Shown one piece after another: positions 34,929 to 49,305 of a stretch of DNA of 64,000 nucleotides. A model generated the notes under the pieces. The model ran no database searches, was not told where the DNA came from, and worked only from the letters and a program-made list of their open reading frames with translations. Location: positions 3,777,001 through 3,841,000 of the forward strand of contig NC_014551.1 of the NCBI RefSeq assembly GCF_000196735.1. Direction: 5' to 3'. The DNA comes from Bacillus amyloliquefaciens DSM 7 = ATCC 23350. Lineage in GTDB: Bacteria > Bacillota > Bacilli > Bacillales > Bacillaceae. The translations under genes were made by a program, and so were the position numbers. The first letter of the stretch is position 1. Every line of letters begins with the position of its first letter.

Positions 34929-36335
34929 CTACTCCACTCCCCAAACAGCCTCCCCATCACCGCTCAGCACACTAAACGTCACGACTTCTTTCTCTCTTGC
35001 TGAGTCCCATTCTTTCAGGAAGACGCCGTCGTAATTTGTGCCGTTCAGGTTGTTTTTGGCTTTGCTGCTGCCGGTTATTGTCCAGGTTCCGGTCATTTCC
35101 CCGGAAATGGTGCCGTCGTTGTTAAGCCGGATGGTTTTTGGGGTTTTGATGGCAGCTGTGATGTCTTTTCCGTGCTGGATGAGTTTGTAGGTTCCGGGTG
35201 CGGCGGCTGCCGATATGTGTGTATCCGGTTCCCCCGCATAGCGGTACGGGGCTGCAGCCGGCCATCCGTCTTTGTTCATGTACAGCTCATGCACTCTGAC
35301 TTCGTGCTCCTCGCCTCTGTTCGGGAAACGGGTGTGGAAAATGAGGTATGATCGTTTCGTTTTCCCGTCGTAAAACACGGAGTTGTGCCCCGGTGAGACG
35401 TAGCCTTTGCCTTTTTCAGATTGTGAGGCGAAGGTATAGCTGCCCATGAGTTTGACCCCGTACGGTTCAATTGCTTTGTCATCGAAGAAGCTGCCGTCTT
35501 TTCCTTTGGCGTCAAGCATGTTATGACCTGCGGCGTCATAATACGGTCCGTCCGGATATTTGGAGCGGGCCGCACGGATATTATAACCGCCTGATGCGTC
35601 AAGCCCGCCGAATGACAGATACAGATAGTAATATTTCGTTTCCGGATTGTAGCTGATGTACGGGCCTTCGATCCGGCTGTGATTTCCGCCGAGCAGTTTT
35701 TTTCCGTAGCCTTGGTTCGGGAGGGGGAAGCCGGTTTTCGGATTCATTTTTAGTATAAAAATCCCGCCGGAGTAAGAGCCGTACACCATCCAGAGCTTGC
35801 CTTTATGGTCAAAAAACGTTTGCGGGTCTACGACGTTCGGGTGGACGTTTGCATGATACGTCGTGCCGTCCTCGCTTTTTCCTTCCATTCCCGATTTCAA
35901 AAAGATGCCTTTGTTTTTGTAGGGCCCTTCAATCTTGTCACTCACGGCGACACCGAGAGCGGATCGCGGCGAGTCCCCTTTACAGGCGTTGTAGTACATG
36001 TAAAATTTCCCGTCAGCCAGCTGGGCGACGTCCGGCGCCCACAGCGTATCAGATTGGGCCCAGTCGAACGTCTCTTTTAATTCAGTATAGACGTTCGGGA
36101 TCAGCGGATTATTGTTATTGACGCTTGAAGATATTTGCTGCCACTGCATCAGGTTTTTCGACTTGGCGGAAGCCAAATGCGAGCCGAATACATAATACGT
36201 ATCGCCTGTTTTGATAACGGACGGATCATGGACGCTGACCTCTGAAAAAACCGGATGCTGGGCTTTTGCCTGCGGCAGGGTGAACCCGATGACCGCTGCT
36301 GAAATCAGGCACACACGAAAGAAACTGGTTTTCAT
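34929..36335 (-). CDS. abnB: Secreted endo-1,5-alpha-L-arabinanase AbnB (YxiA), GH43
   Basis: A 468-aa enzyme that cleaves the arabinan backbone of plant pectin. The signal peptide is KTSFFRVCLISAAVIGFTLPQAKA. GH43 catalytic elements: SVHDPSVIKTGDTYYVFGS (base Asp), NVVDPQTFFDHKGKLWMVYG (pKa-modulating Asp) and RIEGPYISYN (acid Glu). A C-terminal beta domain (from about residue 380, GTYKLIQHGKDITAAI) is as in B. subtilis Abn2. ATG 36335 follows GAGGAGATTTC; the extension to 36380 is not supported. A cre-like site lies upstream. Confidence 0.93.
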   Translation of the reverse strand: MKTSFFRVCLISAAVIGFTLPQAKAQHPVFSEVSVHDPSVIKTGDTYYVFGSHLASAKSKNLMQWQQISSSVNNNNPLIPNVYTELKETFDWAQSDTLWAPDVAQLADGKFYMYYNACKGDSPRSALGVAVSDKIEGPYKNKGIFLKSGMEGKSEDGTTYHANVHPNVVDPQTFFDHKGKLWMVYGSYSGGIFILKMNPKTGFPLPNQGYGKKLLGGNHSRIEGPYISYNPETKYYYLYLSFGGLDASGGYNIRAARSKYPDGPYYDAAGHNMLDAKGKDGSFFDDKAIEPYGVKLMGSYTFASQSEKGKGYVSPGHNSVFYDGKTKRSYLIFHTRFPNRGEEHEVRVHELYMNKDGWPAAAPYRYAGEPDTHISAAAAPGTYKLIQHGKDITAAIKTPKTIRLNNDGTISGEMTGTWTITGSSKAKNNLNGTNYDGVFLKEWDSAREKEVVTFSVLSGDGEAVWGVE

Positions 36336-36365
36336 TTTCTGAAATCTCCTCGCTCTCCTCTTTCT

Positions 36366-36379
36366 TAAAAACGCTTTCA
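36366..36379. promoter_or_regulatory. CcpA cre-like site of abnB
   Basis: Minus-strand TGAAAGCGTTTTTA differs from the cre consensus only in the late C position. It lies about 30 nt upstream of the start codon, where bound CcpA would block transcription. Confidence 0.7.
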
Positions 36380-36576
36380 AGACAACGTTCCATTTTATGA
36401 TGGGGATGGCGGGAATATGTGATCAACAGCGCCGGCTTCGTGATGTACCGCTTTACTGCGATAATAATCTGATTTGCAAAAGAATGGAAAAAAAGTTTTG
36501 ACTTCTGATTCGCAAACACTTAATATAAAAAACAGTTACTAGTTATCAGAATATTTAAGAATTGAGTGAAGCATAT

Positions 36577-37023
36577 ATGACCTTACACAAAGACCGCCGC
36601 ATCGGGCGATTGTCCGTCCTTCTTCTGCTTCATGAGTCTGAAGAGAGCCAGCAGATCAGCCGGCTGGAACGGGATGGCTGGAAAGTCTGTCTCGGCAGGG
36701 TCGGTTCGATGGATGCGCATAAAGTGGTAGCCGCAATTGAAACCGCTTCCAAAAAGAGCGGTGTCATTCAATCAGAGGGTTATCGTGAATCACACGCGCT
36801 TTATCATGCCACAATGGAAGCTTTGCATGGAGTGACGCGGGGCGAAATGCTGCTTGGCTCGCTGCTTCGTACCGTCGGCCTTAAATTTGCCGTTTTGCGG
36901 GGAAACCCTTATGAAAGCGAGGCGGAAGGCGATTGGATCGCCGTTTCACTTTACGGCACGATCGGAGCTCCGATTAAGGGGCTTGAGCACGAAACATTCG
37001 GAGTAGGAATTAATCACATATGA
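36577..37023 (+). CDS. hutP: RNA-binding antiterminator HutP
   Basis: A 148-aa regulator of the hut operon. With L-histidine and Mg2+ it forms a hexamer that binds UAG/NAG triplets in the leader RNA between hutP and hutH and prevents termination. The sequence from MTLHKDRRIGRLS to FGVGINHI is nearly that of B. subtilis HutP, including the metal-binding histidines in the YRESHALYHATMEALHGVTRGE segment. The start is ATG 36577; a TTG codon at 36562 extends the frame but the B. subtilis length supports 36577. Confidence 0.96.
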   Translation: MTLHKDRRIGRLSVLLLLHESEESQQISRLERDGWKVCLGRVGSMDAHKVVAAIETASKKSGVIQSEGYRESHALYHATMEALHGVTRGEMLLGSLLRTVGLKFAVLRGNPYESEAEGDWIAVSLYGTIGAPIKGLEHETFGVGINHI

Positions 37024-37032
37024 ATCAGCCCA

Positions 37033-37097
37033 TAGATTTTAGACGATAGGGGGCTATGCGTGAAAAATCATTTTCATGGCATAGCTCCTTTTTGTAT
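37033..37097 (+). promoter_or_regulatory. HutP-responsive leader: NAG triplets and terminator
   Basis: Three TAG triplets at 37033, 37040 and 37047 are separated by exactly 4 nt each, the spacing of HutP site I. The terminator GGGGCTATGC (37049-37058) ... GCATAGCTCC then TTTTTG follows, with a further TAG inside its 3' arm (site II). HutP binding here would block hairpin formation and allow hutHUIGM transcription when histidine is present. Confidence 0.9.
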
Positions 37098-37135
37098 GGG
37101 CGCTTTATCAAAGTAAAGAAAAAGGGGTTGAAATG

Positions 37136-38670
37136 ATGGTAACGTTAGACGGTTCCTCACTGACAACCGCAGATGCCCAGCGTGTTTTATTTGATTTTGA
37201 AGAGGCTCAAGCATCTGCTGAAAGCATGGAAAGGGTGAAAAAAAGCAGGGCTGCGGTTGAACGGATTGTTCAAGAAGAAAAGACCATTTACGGGATCACG
37301 ACGGGGTTCGGCAAGTTCAGCGACGTGCTGATTCAAAAGGAAGACGCCGCTGATCTGCAGCTGAATCTGATTCTTTCCCACGCGTGCGGCGTCGGTGATC
37401 CGTTTCCCGAATCTGTATCACGGGCCATGCTGCTTTTGCGCGCCAATGCCTTGCTGAAAGGCTTTTCCGGCGTGCGGACTGAGCTGATTGATCAGCTGCT
37501 CGCGTATCTCAATCATCGCATTCATCCGGTCATCCCGCAGCAAGGGTCACTGGGGGCAAGCGGAGATTTGGCGCCGCTTTCTCATCTCGCGCTGGCGCTC
37601 ATCGGTCAAGGCGAAGTCTTTTACGAAGGGGACCAGATGCCGACGGCGCACGCTTTAGAAAAGGCAAATCTTCAGCCGGTCGTCCTGACCTCTAAGGAAG
37701 GCCTCGCGCTGATCAACGGAACACAGGCCATGACCGCGATGGGGCTGATCGCTTACCTCGAGGCGGAAAAGCTGGCCTATCAGTCAGAACGGATTGCGAG
37801 CTTAACGATCGAAGGGCTTCAAGGCATCATGGATGCGTTTGACGAAGATATTCATGCCGCCCGCGGCTATCAGGAGCAAATGGATGTTGCAGAACGAATC
37901 CGCTATTACCTGTCTGACAGCAAACTGACGACTGTCCAAGGAGAGCTGCGTGTCCAGGACGCCTATTCGATCCGCTGTATTCCTCAAGTCCATGGCGCAT
38001 CGTGGCAGACATTAGCGTATGTAAAAGAAAAATTAGAAATCGAGATGAATGCCGCGACGGATAACCCGCTCATTTTCGAGGACGGCGCCAAAATCATCTC
38101 TGGCGGAAACTTTCACGGACAGCCGATCGCCTTTGCCATGGATTTTCTCAAAGTGGCGGCTGCCGAGCTTGCGAATATTTCTGAACGGCGTATCGAACGG
38201 CTTGTGAACCCGCAGCTGAATGACCTGCCGCCCTTTCTGAGCCCTCAGCCCGGCTTACAGTCCGGAGCGATGATCATGCAATATGCGGCGGCCTCCCTCG
38301 TGTCGGAAAATAAAACCCTGGCCCATCCCGCCAGTGTCGATTCGATCCCTTCGTCGGCAAACCAGGAGGATCACGTCAGCATGGGGACCATCGCCTCAAG
38401 GCACGCCTACCAGATCATCGCGAATACGAGACGGGTGCTTGCCGTTGAAGCCATTTGCGCGCTGCAAGCCGTGGAATACCGTGGCGCAGAACATTGCGCT
38501 TCGTACACAAAGCAGCTCTATCTCGAAATGAGAAACATCGTTCCGTCCATACAAGAAGACCGCGTGTTTTCTTATGATATCGAGCATCTGAGTGACTGGC
38601 TGAAGAAAGAGTCTTTTCTGTCGAATGAGCATCACCAAAAACTGATGACCAATGAAGGGGGACTTACAAG

Positions 38671-38674
<4 letters not shown>
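37136..38674 (+). CDS. hutH: Histidine ammonia-lyase HutH
   Basis: A 512-aa cytosolic homotetramer that deaminates L-histidine to trans-urocanate. The Ala-Ser-Gly triad forming the MIO prosthetic group is in [17 protein letters not shown]. Conserved [19 protein letters not shown] and [13 protein letters not shown] segments are present. An AAGGGG ribosome-binding site lies just before two adjacent ATGs; 37136 matches the B. subtilis start ([11 protein letters not shown]), while 37133 adds one Met. The stop overlaps the hutU start (ATGA). Confidence 0.97.
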
Positions 38675-42545
<3,871 letters not shown>

Positions 42546-42592
42546 CAGGCTACCGGCGTATTCTCATGCCACGAAAAAAGGGGGAGATCACA

Positions 42593-44011
42593 ATGGATGT
42601 TGATAAAGGCGGCAGTCAATTGAAGCGCACGATGAAAAGCAGGCACTTATTTATGATTTCATTAGGGGGCGTCATCGGCACGGGGCTTTTTTTGAGCACA
42701 GGGTATACGTTAAGCCAGGCCGGGCCGGGCGGGACGATCGCCGCCTACTTAATCGGCGGCTTGATGATGTATCTTGTCATGCAGTGTCTCGGAGAATTGT
42801 CAGTAGCCATGCCTGTGACCGGTTCTTTTCAAACGTATGCGACAACGTTTATCGGGCCGTCTACGGGCTTTATGGTCGGTATCATGTATTGGGTGAATTG
42901 GGTGGTGACGGTAGGCTCAGAATTTACAGCTTCGGGTATTCTTATGCAGCGCTGGTTTCCCCACAGCAGCGTCTGGATGTGGAGCGCGATTTTCGCGGCC
43001 CTTCTTTTTGCCGCCAATGCATTCTCCGTTAAACTGTTTGCAGAAACGGAGTTTTGGTTTTCCAGCGTCAAAATCGTTACCATCCTTTTATTTATCATCT
43101 TAGGCGGCGCCGCGATGTTCGGCCTGATTTCGTTGCACGGTTCGGCGGAAGCTCCGATGCTGTCAAATTTCACCTCACACGGCGGACTGTTTCCGAATGG
43201 CTTTCTTGCGGTTTTCATCGCAATGATTTCCGTAAGCTTCGCCTTTTCAGGGACGGAGCTGATCGGCATTACCGCGGGTGAAACCGCCAATCCGGAAAAA
43301 GATATTCCGCGTTCGATCCGAAATGTCGCCTGGAGAACGGTCATCTTTTTTATCGGCGCCATTTTTGTGCTGTCCGGACTGATCTCATGGAAGGAAGCAG
43401 GTGTGATTGAAAGCCCGTTTGTCGCGGTCTTTTCTCAGATCGGAATCCCTTACGCCGCGGATATCATGAACTTCGTGATTTTAACGGCTTTGCTTTCTGT
43501 CGCCAATTCTGGACTGTACGCTTCCACCCGGATGCTGTGGTCACTTGCTAATGAAAACATGATCAGCGCCCGGTTCAAAAAAGTCACGCCTAAAGGCATT
43601 CCGCTGAACGCCTTGCTCGCCAGCATGGCCGTTTCCTGCATATCCTTGATCTCAAGCATCGCCGCCCCGGGAACGGTCTACGTGGTGCTTGTGGCAATAG
43701 CCGGATTTGCAGGCGTCGTGGTGTGGATGAGCATCGCCCTGTCTCAGCTGTTATTTCGAAAACATTATGTAAAAAACGGCGGCCGTCTCACGGATCTGAC
43801 CTTCCGCACGCCGTTATACCCTCTCGTTCCGATCGCTGCCATGATCTTGTGTTTCGCTTCATGCGTAGGCCTTGCATTTGATCCCAATCAAAGAATCGCC
43901 CTCTTCTGCGGAGTTCCATGTATGATCTTGTGCTACCTCATTCGTTTTTTGAGAAGAAAACAGCCGAAACAGCCCGTCCGTGACATTCATTTGGATAAAA
44001 CCATGCCATAA
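42593..44011 (+). CDS. hutM: Histidine permease HutM
   Basis: A 472-aa APC-superfamily amino-acid permease with 12 predicted membrane segments. The N-terminal [22 protein letters not shown] is the amino-acid permease signature, and [13 protein letters not shown] in TM6 is conserved. It imports histidine for the pathway encoded upstream. GGGGGAG precedes ATG 42593; the frame to 42566 is not supported. It is the last gene of hutPHUIGM and is followed by a terminator. Confidence 0.94.
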   Translation: MDVDKGGSQLKRTMKSRHLFMISLGGVIGTGLFLSTGYTLSQAGPGGTIAAYLIGGLMMYLVMQCLGELSVAMPVTGSFQTYATTFIGPSTGFMVGIMYWVNWVVTVGSEFTASGILMQRWFPHSSVWMWSAIFAALLFAANAFSVKLFAETEFWFSSVKIVTILLFIILGGAAMFGLISLHGSAEAPMLSNFTSHGGLFPNGFLAVFIAMISVSFAFSGTELIGITAGETANPEKDIPRSIRNVAWRTVIFFIGAIFVLSGLISWKEAGVIESPFVAVFSQIGIPYAADIMNFVILTALLSVANSGLYASTRMLWSLANENMISARFKKVTPKGIPLNALLASMAVSCISLISSIAAPGTVYVVLVAIAGFAGVVVWMSIALSQLLFRKHYVKNGGRLTDLTFRTPLYPLVPIAAMILCFASCVGLAFDPNQRIALFCGVPCMILCYLIRFLRRKQPKQPVRDIHLDKTMP

Positions 44012-44046
44012 AAAAGGCACATACTGATGAGGTATGTGCCTTTCTT
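44010..44046. terminator. Bidirectional terminator between hutM and pdp
   Basis: AAAAAAGGCACATAC-tgatga-GGTATGTGCCTTTCTTTTC lies between the convergent operons. Confidence 0.88.
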
Positions 44047-44049
44047 TTC

Positions 44050-45351
44050 TTATTCCGTAATCAGCGTATGAATCAGCTTCGGCGCTTCCGCTTTTTCTGA
44101 GATGCGGATGTTGTCATAGACTTTGGAGGTCACGTCGTCAACGTTTTCGCGGTTGGCGTAAAGGGTGACGAGCGGCTCTCCTTTTTCGACTTTGTCACCG
44201 ACTTTTTTGCGGAGCATGATACCGACGGCAAGGTCGATTTCGTCCTCTTTTGTCGCACGTCCCGCGCCTAACAGCATCGCTGCGACGCCGATTTCGTCAG
44301 CGACGATTTCTGAAACGACACCCGCTTCTTTTGCCGGGACGTCAATTTTGTACGCCGCCTGCGGAAGTTTGGACGGATCGTCAACGACGGAAGCGTCCCC
44401 TCCCTGATTGCTCAGGAACTCTTTGAACTTTTCAAGCGCTTTGCCGTTTTTCATGACTTCCTGCAGCTTCGTTCTCGCTTCTTCCAATGTCTCGGCTTTT
44501 TTCGCCAGAACGACCATTTGACTGCCGAGCGTGAGGACGAGTTCGTTTAAGTCTTCAGGGCCTTCCCCTCTTAACGTATCAATGGCTTCTTGAACTTCCA
44601 AGGCGTTTCCGATCGCAAAACCGAGCGGCTGCGACATGTCAGAAATAACAGCCATCGTTTGGCGGCCGACGTTGTTTCCGATACGGACCATTGCTTTGGC
44701 GAGGTTCACGGCGTCTTCATCCGTCTTCATAAACGCGCCGGCTCCCGTTTTGACGTCAAACACGATGGCATCTGCTCCGGCAGCGATTTTTTTACTCATA
44801 ATTGAGCTTGCGATCAGCGGGATGGAGTTTACCGTACCCGTTACATCACGAAGGGCATACAGCTTTTTATCGGCGGGCGTCAAGTTGCCGCTTTGTCCGA
44901 TGACGGCTACCTTGTCACGGTTCACTAGCTTGATGAATTCATCTTTTGACAATTCCACGTGAAAGCCTTCGATCGCTTCCAGTTTATCAATGGTTCCTCC
45001 CGTATGGCCAAGGCCGCGGCCGGACATTTTAGCGACGGGAACGCCGAGCGCCGCGACAAGCGGTGCGAGTACGAGAGTTGTTGTGTCGCCGACTCCGCCC
45101 GTAGAGTGTTTGTCGACCTTAATGCCCTCGATGGCGGAGAGATCAATCGTTTCCCCTGAATTCACCATCGCCATTGTCAGATCGGCGCGCTCCTGATCCG
45201 TCATATCCTGAAAGTAAATCGCCATAGCCAGCGCGCTTGCCTGATAATCAGGAATGCTTCCGTCCGTATATCCCTTTACAAAAAATTGAATTTCTTCTGT
45301 TGTCAGTTCTTTACCGTTTTGTTTTTTTACAATAAGATCTACCATTCTCAT
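44050..45351 (-). CDS. pdp: Pyrimidine-nucleoside phosphorylase Pdp
   Basis: A 433-aa enzyme that phosphorolyses uridine, deoxyuridine and thymidine to base and (deoxy)ribose-1-phosphate. The family motif [20 protein letters not shown], the phosphate-binding [11 protein letters not shown] and the [10 protein letters not shown] segment are intact. It is the last gene of deoC-nupC-pdp. A GGTGATAT-type ribosome-binding site precedes ATG 45351. Confidence 0.96.
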   Translation of the reverse strand: MRMVDLIVKKQNGKELTTEEIQFFVKGYTDGSIPDYQASALAMAIYFQDMTDQERADLTMAMVNSGETIDLSAIEGIKVDKHSTGGVGDTTTLVLAPLVAALGVPVAKMSGRGLGHTGGTIDKLEAIEGFHVELSKDEFIKLVNRDKVAVIGQSGNLTPADKKLYALRDVTGTVNSIPLIASSIMSKKIAAGADAIVFDVKTGAGAFMKTDEDAVNLAKAMVRIGNNVGRQTMAVISDMSQPLGFAIGNALEVQEAIDTLRGEGPEDLNELVLTLGSQMVVLAKKAETLEEARTKLQEVMKNGKALEKFKEFLSNQGGDASVVDDPSKLPQAAYKIDVPAKEAGVVSEIVADEIGVAAMLLGAGRATKEDEIDLAVGIMLRKKVGDKVEKGEPLVTLYANRENVDDVTSKVYDNIRISEKAEAPKLIHTLITE

Positions 45352-45378
45352 GATATATCACCTGTCCTTCAATTATGT

Positions 45379-46560
45379 TCAGTGAATCAATCCCACGATC
45401 GCCGCTGTCAGGAAGCTGACGAGCGTTGCCCCGTACAGCAGCTTCAGCCCGAACCGCGCGACGACGTTTCCTTGTTTTTCATGCAGCCCTTTCACCGCAC
45501 CCGTAATGATTCCGATAGAAGAGAAATTCGCAAATGAGACAAGGAATACAGATACCACTGCCTGAGTATGCGCACTGAAATGGAAATCGCCGGATGAGAG
45601 CGTCTGCATCGCCACAAATTCATTCGATACCATTTTCGTCGCCATAATGCTTCCGGCACTCACCGCTTCATTCCACGGAATACCGGTTAAAAACGCGAAT
45701 GGCGCAAATACATAGCCGAGCAGCGCCTGGAATGTAATGCCGAAGACCGCGTTAAAAACGCCATTGACCAGGGCAATGAGTGCGACAAATCCGATCAGCA
45801 TCGCCGCTACGACAACGGCGACTCTGAATCCATCCATTATATACTCACCGAGCACTTCGAAAAAGGATTGTTTTTCTTCTTCAGGAACAACGATCAAATC
45901 CTCATCTTTGCTGACGGTGTACGGGTTGATGATAGAAGCAATGATAAATCCGCCGAATAAGTTCAGCACAAGCGCCGTCACGACGTATTCAGGCTTCAGC
46001 ATCATCATGTAAGAACCGACGATTGACATTGAGACCGTCGACATTGCGGATGCGCAAAGCGTGTATAAGCGCTGTTCAGTAAGATAGCCGAGCTGTTTTT
46101 TCAAGCTGATAAAAACTTCCGACTGACCCAAAATCGCGGATGCGACAGCGTTGTAAGATTCGATTTTCCCCATTCCGTTCACCTTGCTTAATGCAAGACC
46201 GATATACTTCGTGATGAAAGGGAGAACCTTCCAATGCTGCAATATTCCGATTAAAGCGGATATAAAGACGATCGGCAGGAGCACGCTCATGAAGAATGTC
46301 GTCTGTTTCGCATTCACAAGTCCGCCGAATACAAAGTTAATCCCTTCTGATGCATATTCCAGCAAGTAGTTAAATCCTTTGGCAAATCCGCCGACAAGAA
46401 AATTCCCGATCCCGGTATTGAGGAGAATGTAACCGAGAATCAGCTGCAAAACGAGCATGACGGCGATCGGCCGGATTCTGATTCTTTTTTTGCCGTTGCT
46501 GGCGAGCCAGGCAAGACCTAAAAACACAATGATTCCGATAATTCCGATGAAATACTTCAT
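45379..46560 (-). CDS. nupC: Pyrimidine-nucleoside permease NupC, CNT family
   Basis: A 393-aa proton-coupled nucleoside importer with CNT features LGQSEVFISLKKQL, MSIVGSYMMM and SNEFVAMQTL. It is paralogous to NupG at 1758-2951 but has no riboswitch; it belongs to the DeoR-controlled deoxyribonucleoside operon. The start ATG 46560 is preceded by AAGGAG. Confidence 0.95.
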   Translation of the reverse strand: MKYFIGIIGIIVFLGLAWLASNGKKRIRIRPIAVMLVLQLILGYILLNTGIGNFLVGGFAKGFNYLLEYASEGINFVFGGLVNAKQTTFFMSVLLPIVFISALIGILQHWKVLPFITKYIGLALSKVNGMGKIESYNAVASAILGQSEVFISLKKQLGYLTEQRLYTLCASAMSTVSMSIVGSYMMMLKPEYVVTALVLNLFGGFIIASIINPYTVSKDEDLIVVPEEEKQSFFEVLGEYIMDGFRVAVVVAAMLIGFVALIALVNGVFNAVFGITFQALLGYVFAPFAFLTGIPWNEAVSAGSIMATKMVSNEFVAMQTLSSGDFHFSAHTQAVVSVFLVSFANFSSIGIITGAVKGLHEKQGNVVARFGLKLLYGATLVSFLTAAIVGLIH

Positions 46561-46621
46561 ATGTGTTCTCCTTTTGTTTGTATTCGCTTACAATTTTTTA
46601 TGCATCAACAAAGAAAGAGGA

Positions 46622-46646
46622 TTGCGGAAGCTTTCGGCTTCCGCAC
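46622..46646 (-). repeat. Hairpin between deoC and nupC
   Basis: TGCGGAAGC-tttc-GGCTTCCGCA forms a strong stem 13 nt beyond the deoC stop. There is no clean U tract on the minus strand (AATCCTCTTTC follows). It may be a partial terminator or an mRNA-stabilising end within the operon. Confidence 0.6.
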
Positions 46647-46652
46647 TGCTGC

Positions 46653-47321
46653 TTAATAGTCGCTGCTGCCGCTGTCTCCGCCGCTCACGATAGAGACGCC
46701 GGCGCTTGCGCCGATCCGGCTTGCGCCCGCAGCAATCATGCTGTCAACATCAGCTTTTGTTCTGATGCCGCCTGATGCTTTGACCCCGATGTCCGGTCCG
46801 ACTGTTTTTCTCATAAGAGCGATATCTTCAGCCGTTGCCCCGCCTGTAGAGAAACCGGTAGACGTTTTGACGAAGTCTGCGCCCGCGGATACCGCTAAGC
46901 GGCATGCGCGCTCTTTTTCTTCATCTGTCAAAAGACATGTTTCAATGATCACTTTGACGAGCGCTTTTTTATCGGCTGCTTCAACCACCGCGCGGATATC
47001 AGCCTCAACCGCTTCATCATCGCCGTCTTTTAATGCGCCGATATTGATGACCATGTCAACCTCAGTGGCTCCTTTTGAGATGGCATCCTTCGTTTCAAAT
47101 GCTTTTGTTTCCGAAGTCGTTGCGCCGAGAGGAAACCCGATAACGGTGCAAACGTCAACTCCCGTACCCTTCAGCTCCTCCGCTGCGAGTTTGACCCAAG
47201 TCGGGTTCACACAAACGGAAGCGAATTTATATTCTTTTGCTTCTTTTATCAGTTGTAATATATCCGCTTTTTGTGTATGCGGTTTCAAAGCAGTATGGTC
47301 TATTTGACTTGCAATTGACAT
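46653..47321 (-). CDS. deoC: Deoxyribose-phosphate aldolase DeoC (Dra)
   Basis: A 222-aa class I aldolase that splits 2-deoxyribose-5-phosphate into glyceraldehyde-3-phosphate and acetaldehyde. The Schiff-base lysine lies in [16 protein letters not shown], and the conserved [10 protein letters not shown] strand precedes it. ATG 47321 ([12 protein letters not shown]) with AAAGGAAG eight bases upstream was chosen over GTG 47330. It is first in the operon, with a DeoR operator upstream. Confidence 0.95.
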
Positions 47322-47368
47322 TGTATGCACTTCCTTTTTCCTAGGATACGTTTAGAATAACCGAATTT

Positions 47369-47404
47369 TGAACATATGTAAATTGGTAATTGAAATTATG
47401 TTCA
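47369..47404. promoter_or_regulatory. Probable DeoR operator region of deoC-nupC-pdp
   Basis: Inverted repeats TGAACATA (47369-47376) and TATGTTCA (47397-47404) flank a further ATTGAA/TTCAAT-like element. They lie between deoR and deoC. Bacillus DeoR is known to bind a palindrome plus direct repeat upstream of dra; the exact half-sites here are inferred. Confidence 0.6.
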
Positions 47405-47411
47405 TTAATTG

Positions 47412-48353
47412 TCACAATTCTTGAACGAGTTTCTTGGCCGTATGCTGATCGGTAATCAACACGTTTGCGTATTTACCTGTCAGGGCACCGTGAATGGCCT
47501 TGCATTTTCTGCTGCCGCCCGCCACCAAAATGGAACGCTCTTTCATTTTCAAGTCGCTGAGCTCCACTCCGATGGTCCGGCCGTTAATGCTGCTGCTGCA
47601 AATCCTGCCTTCCGCGTCAAAAAAGCGCGAACAAATATCGCCGACTCCGCGCGCTTTCAGCAATTGTTTTTCTTCTTCCCGGAAATAGCCGAGTCTGAAA
47701 AGCAGCGCCTCATCCCGGACGGTTCCCACCGTAAACAGGGCGATATTGGCTTGTCTGCCCATTTCAATGATCCGCTTAATATGTCTGTCCCGCTCGACCA
47801 TCTGTTTCACATCGGCGCTGTCAAATATAACAGGCAGCGGCAAATACCTCGGCATGGTCTGAAATGCTTCGGCGAACAGCTGAATTGTCTCAGACGAATA
47901 CGTATTGACGTTGGAATGGCTGATGCCGCCTTTCAGCTGCACGACTTCAACGCTCTTTACCTGCTTCGGTTCCATACGGCTTGCGATCTGGTACATCGTC
48001 GTCCCCCAGCTTACGCCGAGTATATCGCCGTCCTTTACGGTTTTATGCATATAGTCTGCGCCATAGCGGCTTAAGTAATGTGTAATGGCCGGGTAATCGT
48101 CACTTGGAGAAAAGACGACGTGCGCCTCAAGCAGCCCGTATTTTTCTTCCAGCTTCGCGCCGAGTTCATCCAAATCCTCAAACGGATCCATGACGCGAAT
48201 TTGGACATATCCTTTTTCCTTTGCGTACTGAAGCAGCCTTGAAACGGTGGGGCGTGACAGATTAAGCCGCTCGGCGATCTGCTGCTGGCTGTAATCTGAT
48301 TGATAATATAATTTTGCCGCTTCTATGCTGAGCTGCTGTTTTTCACGATCCAT
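47412..48353 (-). CDS. deoR: Deoxyribonucleoside regulator DeoR (SorC family)
   Basis: A 313-aa repressor of deoC-nupC-pdp; deoxyribose-5-phosphate is the inducer. The N-terminal helix-turn-helix is YSQQQIAERLNLSRPTVSRLL, and a SorC-type sugar-binding domain follows (GVSWGTTMYQIA, VVQLKGGISH, FTVGTVRDEALLFRLGYF). GGGAGG precedes ATG 48353 and gives the same length as the B. subtilis protein; the frame to 48395 is unsupported. It is transcribed in the same direction as deoC with a separate promoter region between them. Confidence 0.95.
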   Translation of the reverse strand: MDREKQQLSIEAAKLYYQSDYSQQQIAERLNLSRPTVSRLLQYAKEKGYVQIRVMDPFEDLDELGAKLEEKYGLLEAHVVFSPSDDYPAITHYLSRYGADYMHKTVKDGDILGVSWGTTMYQIASRMEPKQVKSVEVVQLKGGISHSNVNTYSSETIQLFAEAFQTMPRYLPLPVIFDSADVKQMVERDRHIKRIIEMGRQANIALFTVGTVRDEALLFRLGYFREEEKQLLKARGVGDICSRFFDAEGRICSSSINGRTIGVELSDLKMKERSILVAGGSRKCKAIHGALTGKYANVLITDQHTAKKLVQEL

Positions 48354-48395
48354 ATCGCGCCTCCCCTCTCCGCTTATCATATCACCAAAACACAC

Positions 48396-48430
48396 GGTAA
48401 AAAAGCACCCTCTGATGGGGTGCCTATTTT
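48396..48430 (-). terminator. Intrinsic terminator at end of yxeH
   Basis: Minus strand AGGCACCCC-atcaga-GGGTGCTTTTTTACC overlaps the last codons or stop of yxeH. Confidence 0.75.
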
Positions 48431-49236
48431 TTCAGCACAAGCTCCTGAATCGCATGCGCTACGCCGTGTTCGTTGTTTGATTTTGTTTCAAAATTTGCAA
48501 TGTCCCTTACTTCCGGGATGGCATTGGCCATTGCCACACCGCAGCCGGCCCACTGAATCATGGACATGTCGTTGCCGTTATCGCCGATTGCCATGACATC
48601 TTTTTGTTCAATGCCAAGTTTTTCAGCCAGCAGCTTGACCGCGTTTCCTTTACTCACTTCAGGGTGAAGAATCTCATGGAAGAACGGCGCGCTTTTGACC
48701 ATTGTGTATTTTTCCTTGAATGATTCCGGAATGGAAGCGATCGTTTTCTCCAGCTTGTCCGGATCGTCGATGAACATGATTTTCGGAATGAGAATATCCT
48801 TCGGCACCTCATCGATCGTGCGGAAATGAAGCGGCACTTTTGTAATGTATGATTCGTATACCGTGTATTCACTGATATCCCGGTTCGGCGTGTACAGATT
48901 GGCTGTGTCAAAGTAATGCATCGGGGTATCCAGCTGTAAGCTCAGCTCGTGAAGCGCCTCTAAATCTTCAAAGCCTAATGACTGCTCGGCCACGACACCG
49001 TTTGTATACGTATTTTGGACGAGGGCGCCGTTATAAGCAATCACAAAGTCGCCTTCTTCCTGTAAATTCAGCTCTTCCAAATACCGCCGCACGCCGCCGA
49101 TCGGCCGTCCCGTGCACAGGACGATATTGACCCCTTCCGCTTTGGCGGCATCAAGCGCCCCGCGGACTTCAGCCGTTACTTCATGATGATCGTTTAATAG
49201 TGTTCCGTCCATATCTATTGCGATTAACTTGTACAT
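48424..49236 (-). CDS. yxeH: HAD-superfamily (Cof-type) phosphatase YxeH
   Basis: A 270-aa cytosolic phosphatase of the HAD subfamily IIB. Motif I is AIDMDGTLLN (nucleophile Asp8), motif II is VLCTGRP, and the late motif is MAIGDNGNDMSMI. The cap domain lies between motifs II and III. Its substrate is probably a small sugar phosphate; this has not been settled from sequence. It matches B. subtilis YxeH in length and position. Confidence 0.9.
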   Translation of the reverse strand: MYKLIAIDMDGTLLNDHHEVTAEVRGALDAAKAEGVNIVLCTGRPIGGVRRYLEELNLQEEGDFVIAYNGALVQNTYTNGVVAEQSLGFEDLEALHELSLQLDTPMHYFDTANLYTPNRDISEYTVYESYITKVPLHFRTIDEVPKDILIPKIMFIDDPDKLEKTIASIPESFKEKYTMVKSAPFFHEILHPEVSKGNAVKLLAEKLGIEQKDVMAIGDNGNDMSMIQWAGCGVAMANAIPEVRDIANFETKSNNEHGVAHAIQELVLKK

Positions 49237-49305
49237 CCTGCATCTCCTTTGTGATCCTTTTCTTCTTATACTTTCATCATATCGTTTTTTCTTTTCAATG
49301 AAAAA

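Noticed and set aside
47412-48074. 221-aa plus-strand ORF opposite deoR
   Set aside because: An antisense shadow of a well-recognised SorC-family regulator; no ribosome-binding site.
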